Assembly (NCBI RefSeq): GCF_013376095.1
Contig: NZ_JAAMFN010000021.1
Span: 20,253-84,252, forward strand
Direction: 5' to 3'
DNA length: 64,000 nucleotides
Source: Arthrobacter sp. SDTb3-6
GTDB taxonomy: Bacteria > Actinomycetota > Actinomycetes > Actinomycetales > Micrococcaceae
Both the position numbers and the translations under genes were made by a program. The first letter of the stretch is position 1; each line of letters begins with the position of its first letter. Below are positions 61,742-64,000 of this stretch, one piece after another. The notes below the pieces were generated by a model. It was not told the origin of the DNA. It saw only the letters and a list, made by a program, of their open reading frames with translations, and searched no databases.

Positions 61742-62394
61742 CTGGCGGCGAAGACGGCAACATCAACGCAATTTCCACCCCGCACACCCCCGCGGAGGCT
61801 TGGACCACCCTCATGGACGGCAACCGCCGCTTCGTGGAGGCCAGCGCCTCGCACCCGAACCAGGACGCTGCCCGGCGCGCGTCCCTGCTGGCCACCCAGC
61901 ACCCCTTCGTCATGATCTTTGGCTGTTCGGACTCGCGCCTGGCCGCCGAGATCATCTTCGACCTGGGCCTGGGCGACGCCTTTGTGGTGCGCACCGCCGG
62001 CCATGTGATCGACAACACCGCGCTCGGCTCGCTTGAGTATGGCATCGAGTACCTGGGCATCCCGCTCGTCGTGGTCCTGGGCCACGACAGCTGCGGCGCC
62101 GTCACGGCCACCAAGGGCGCCGTGGCGACCGGGGACATGCCGGCCGGATTCGTCCGCGACCTCGTTGAGCGCATCACCCCCTCGGTGCTGGCCTCCCTGC
62201 GCAAGGACAAGGACAGCGACGTCAACTCCATGGTGGAGGAGCATGTGAAGCAGACCGCCGCGCGCCTCGTGGAAAACTCCCCCATCATCGCCAACGCCGT
62301 GGCACGGCAAAAGACCGCTGTCGTCGGGTTGACCTACCGCCTCGACGAGGGCCGCGCCGACCTCGTGTACAGCAACGGCCCCATCTCGCACTAG
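61738..62394 (+). CDS. Beta-carbonic anhydrase
   Basis: 218 aa. Interconverts CO2 and bicarbonate. Zinc ligands Cys63 (GCSDSR, with the Asp65-Arg67 dyad), His116 and Cys119 (GHDSCGAV) are all present. VRTAGHVIDNTALGSLEYG is the family core. ATGA overlap with DUF4245 means translational coupling. Bicarbonate supply would also serve purK, though the genes are not adjacent. Confidence 0.95.
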   Translation: MTGGEDGNINAISTPHTPAEAWTTLMDGNRRFVEASASHPNQDAARRASLLATQHPFVMIFGCSDSRLAAEIIFDLGLGDAFVVRTAGHVIDNTALGSLEYGIEYLGIPLVVVLGHDSCGAVTATKGAVATGDMPAGFVRDLVERITPSVLASLRKDKDSDVNSMVEEHVKQTAARLVENSPIIANAVARQKTAVVGLTYRLDEGRADLVYSNGPISH

Positions 62395-62509
62395 GCCGGC
62401 CCCGGCGCAAGGTAGGACGACGGCGGAGCCCAGGGTTCCGGCGTCGTCCTTTCCTTAACACGGTGGCCGGGTTTTTGGGAGCATGCGCGGCGGCGATATG
62501 GTAGGAAGC

Positions 62510-63940
62510 ATGACTGACACTGCCGCGGCCACCGCACAAGAGTTCCGTATTGAACATGACACGATGGGCGAGGTCCGGGTCCCGGTCAACGCCCTCTACC
62601 GCGCCCAGACGCAGCGCGCCGTTGAGAACTTCCCGATCTCGGGCAAGACGCTGGAGCGGGCGCACATCGAGGCGCTGGCCCGGATCAAGAAGGCTGCCGC
62701 GCGTGCCAACGAGGACCTCGGCGTGATTGACGCCGACCTGGCGGACGCCATTGCCGACGCCGCCGAGCGCGTTGCCGCCGGCGAGTTTGACGGCCACTTC
62801 CCGATCGACGTCTTCCAGACCGGCTCCGGCACGTCGTCGAACATGAACATGAACGAGGTCATTGCCGAACTCGCCACGCGGGCGCTGAAGGCAAAGGGCA
62901 GCGACAAGGTGGTCCACCCGAACGACCACGTCAACGCCTCGCAGTCCTCGAACGACGTCTTCCCCACCTCGGTGCACGTTGCCGCCACGAACGCGCTGCT
63001 CAACGACCTCATCCCGGCCCTGACCTACCTGGCGGCGTCGTTCTCCCGCAAGGCCGACGAGTTTAAGGACGTGGTGAAGTCCGGCCGCACGCACCTCATG
63101 GATGCCACGCCCGTGACGCTCGGCCAGGAGTTCGGCGGCTACGAGGCCCAGCTCCGGTACGGCATTGAGCGCATCGAGTCCTCCCTGCCGCGCGTGGCCG
63201 AGGTCCCGCTGGGCGGCACCGCCGTGGGCACCGGCATCAACACCCCGGCCGGCTTCCCGCAGCGCGTCATCGCGCTGCTGGCCGAGGACACGGCCCTGCC
63301 GATCACCGAGGCCCGGAACCACTTCGAGGCCCAGGCCAACCGCGACGGGCTGATCGAGGCTTCCGGCCAGCTGCGCAACATTGCGTACTCGGTCATGAAG
63401 ATCGCCAACGACCTGCGCTGGCTCGGCTCCGGCCCCAACACCGGCCTGGGCGAGATCGCCATCCCCGACCTGCAGCCGGGATCCTCCATCATGCCGGGCA
63501 AGGTCAACCCGGTCATCTGCGAGGCAGCCATCATGGTCGCCGCCCAGGTGATCGGCAACGACACCACCATCGCCCTGTCCTCCACCAACGGCGCCTTCGA
63601 ACTCAACGTCGGCATCCCGGTCATGGCCGCGAACCTGCTCGAGTCGATCCGCCTGCTGACCAACACGGCCCGCGTCATGGCGGACAAGATGGTGGACGGC
63701 ATCTCCGCCAATGTGGAGCGCGCCCGCTTCCTGGCCGAAGCCTCCCCCTCGATCGTGACCCCGCTGAACAAGTACATCGGCTACGAGAACGCCGCCAAGA
63801 TCGCCAAGCATGCCATCAAGGAAGGGCTGACCATCCGCGAAGCCGTCCTGGCCCTGGGCTTCGTGGACCGCGGCGAACTGACCATGGAGCAGCTGGACCA
63901 GGGCCTGGACGTCATGGCCATGACCCGCGCGCCCAAGTAA
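62510..63940 (+). CDS. fumC: Fumarate hydratase, class II
   Basis: 476 aa. Reversible hydration of fumarate to L-malate in the TCA cycle. [15 protein letters not shown] (about 104-118), [17 protein letters not shown] (about 189-205) and the mobile catalytic loop [11 protein letters not shown] (about 324-334) are complete. ATG at 62510 is chosen over upstream codons. AGGAA precedes it, and TATGGT lies 7 nt upstream. Near glpX as in other actinobacteria. Confidence 0.97.
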   Translation: MTDTAAATAQEFRIEHDTMGEVRVPVNALYRAQTQRAVENFPISGKTLERAHIEALARIKKAAARANEDLGVIDADLADAIADAAERVAAGEFDGHFPIDVFQTGSGTSSNMNMNEVIAELATRALKAKGSDKVVHPNDHVNASQSSNDVFPTSVHVAATNALLNDLIPALTYLAASFSRKADEFKDVVKSGRTHLMDATPVTLGQEFGGYEAQLRYGIERIESSLPRVAEVPLGGTAVGTGINTPAGFPQRVIALLAEDTALPITEARNHFEAQANRDGLIEASGQLRNIAYSVMKIANDLRWLGSGPNTGLGEIAIPDLQPGSSIMPGKVNPVICEAAIMVAAQVIGNDTTIALSSTNGAFELNVGIPVMAANLLESIRLLTNTARVMADKMVDGISANVERARFLAEASPSIVTPLNKYIGYENAAKIAKHAIKEGLTIREAVLALGFVDRGELTMEQLDQGLDVMAMTRAPK

Positions 63941-63951
63941 CCTCTCCTCTT

Positions 63952-63970
63952 CCTCACCCGCGCGGTGAGG
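63952..63970 (+). terminator. Hairpin after fumC
   Basis: CCTCACC (63952-63958) and GGTGAGG (63964-63970) form a 7-bp stem with a CGCGC loop 12 nt past the stop. No T-run follows. Confidence 0.5.
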
Positions 63971-64000
63971 GCGTGCCAGGCTGCTGGCGGCGGGTGAAAT

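Overview
The window is high-GC actinobacterial chromosome. Gene content and order point to Micrococcaceae, most likely Arthrobacter or a close relative. Three blocks of order known across Actinobacteria are visible: tatD-rpf-rsmA-ispE-ABC-F with rsmI and a protein O-mannosyltransferase nearby (compare the M. tuberculosis rpfB/ksgA region); whiB, glycosyltransferase, DUF5719, DUF3499, metallopeptidase, Trm112-like, ahcY and TIGR03089, GtrA, purK, purE, LCP, manA (compare the whiB2/sahH/purEK region); and glpX, DUF4245, fumC. All assignments rest on reading the proteins and DNA directly; no database search was run.

Layout. 1-6.5 kb (minus strand): the 5' end of an AbiEi-type gene, then ABC-F ATPase, ispE, rsmA, resuscitation-promoting factor and tatD. 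6.6-11.6 kb (plus): moxR, DUF58, transglutaminase operon. 11.6-18 kb: aldehyde dehydrogenase, rsmI, a three-gene DUF1214/DUF1254/small-protein cassette and the mannosyltransferase. 18.2-21.5 kb: three membrane-protein genes. 21.7-31.4 kb: a complete Tad/Flp pilus locus (two pilins, TadE, TadG-like, CpaB, CpaE, TadA, TadB, TadC, a GT-C glycosyltransferase and a convergent prepilin peptidase), by eye much more AT-rich than its surroundings. 31.4-35.1 kb: an L,D-transpeptidase, an unknown gene, an orphan HTH protein and a decayed AbiE-like pair. 35.1-40.8 kb: a divergent cluster (lipid kinase, glpD, TetR / AGPS-like oxidase, SDR) that looks like an ether-lipid module under one palindromic operator. 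40.8-57.3 kb: MBL hydrolase, ahcY, Trm112-like, DUF3499, metallopeptidase-like, DUF5719, giant glycosyltransferase, WhiB, TIGR03089, GtrA, purK, purE, LCP, manA. 57.3-58.7 kb: an AbiEi/DUF559-type gene bracketed by 41-bp tandem repeats. 58.7-64 kb: FemAB-like protein, glpX, DUF4245, beta-carbonic anhydrase, fumC.

Cross-cutting signals. (1) Many genes have a TANNNT hexamer exactly 6 or 7 nt before an ATG or GTG, consistent with leaderless transcripts. (2) Four intergenic regions carry unusual palindromic or periodic repeats (200-235, 13324-13426, 43428-43655, and 57391-57453 with 58494-58691), two of them next to AbiEi/DUF559-type genes. (3) The wall and envelope theme is strong: Rpf, L,D-transpeptidase, LCP, FemAB, GtrA, mannosyltransferase, the giant glycosyltransferase and the Tad pilus. 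No tRNA, rRNA, CRISPR array, integrase or intact insertion sequence was recognised.
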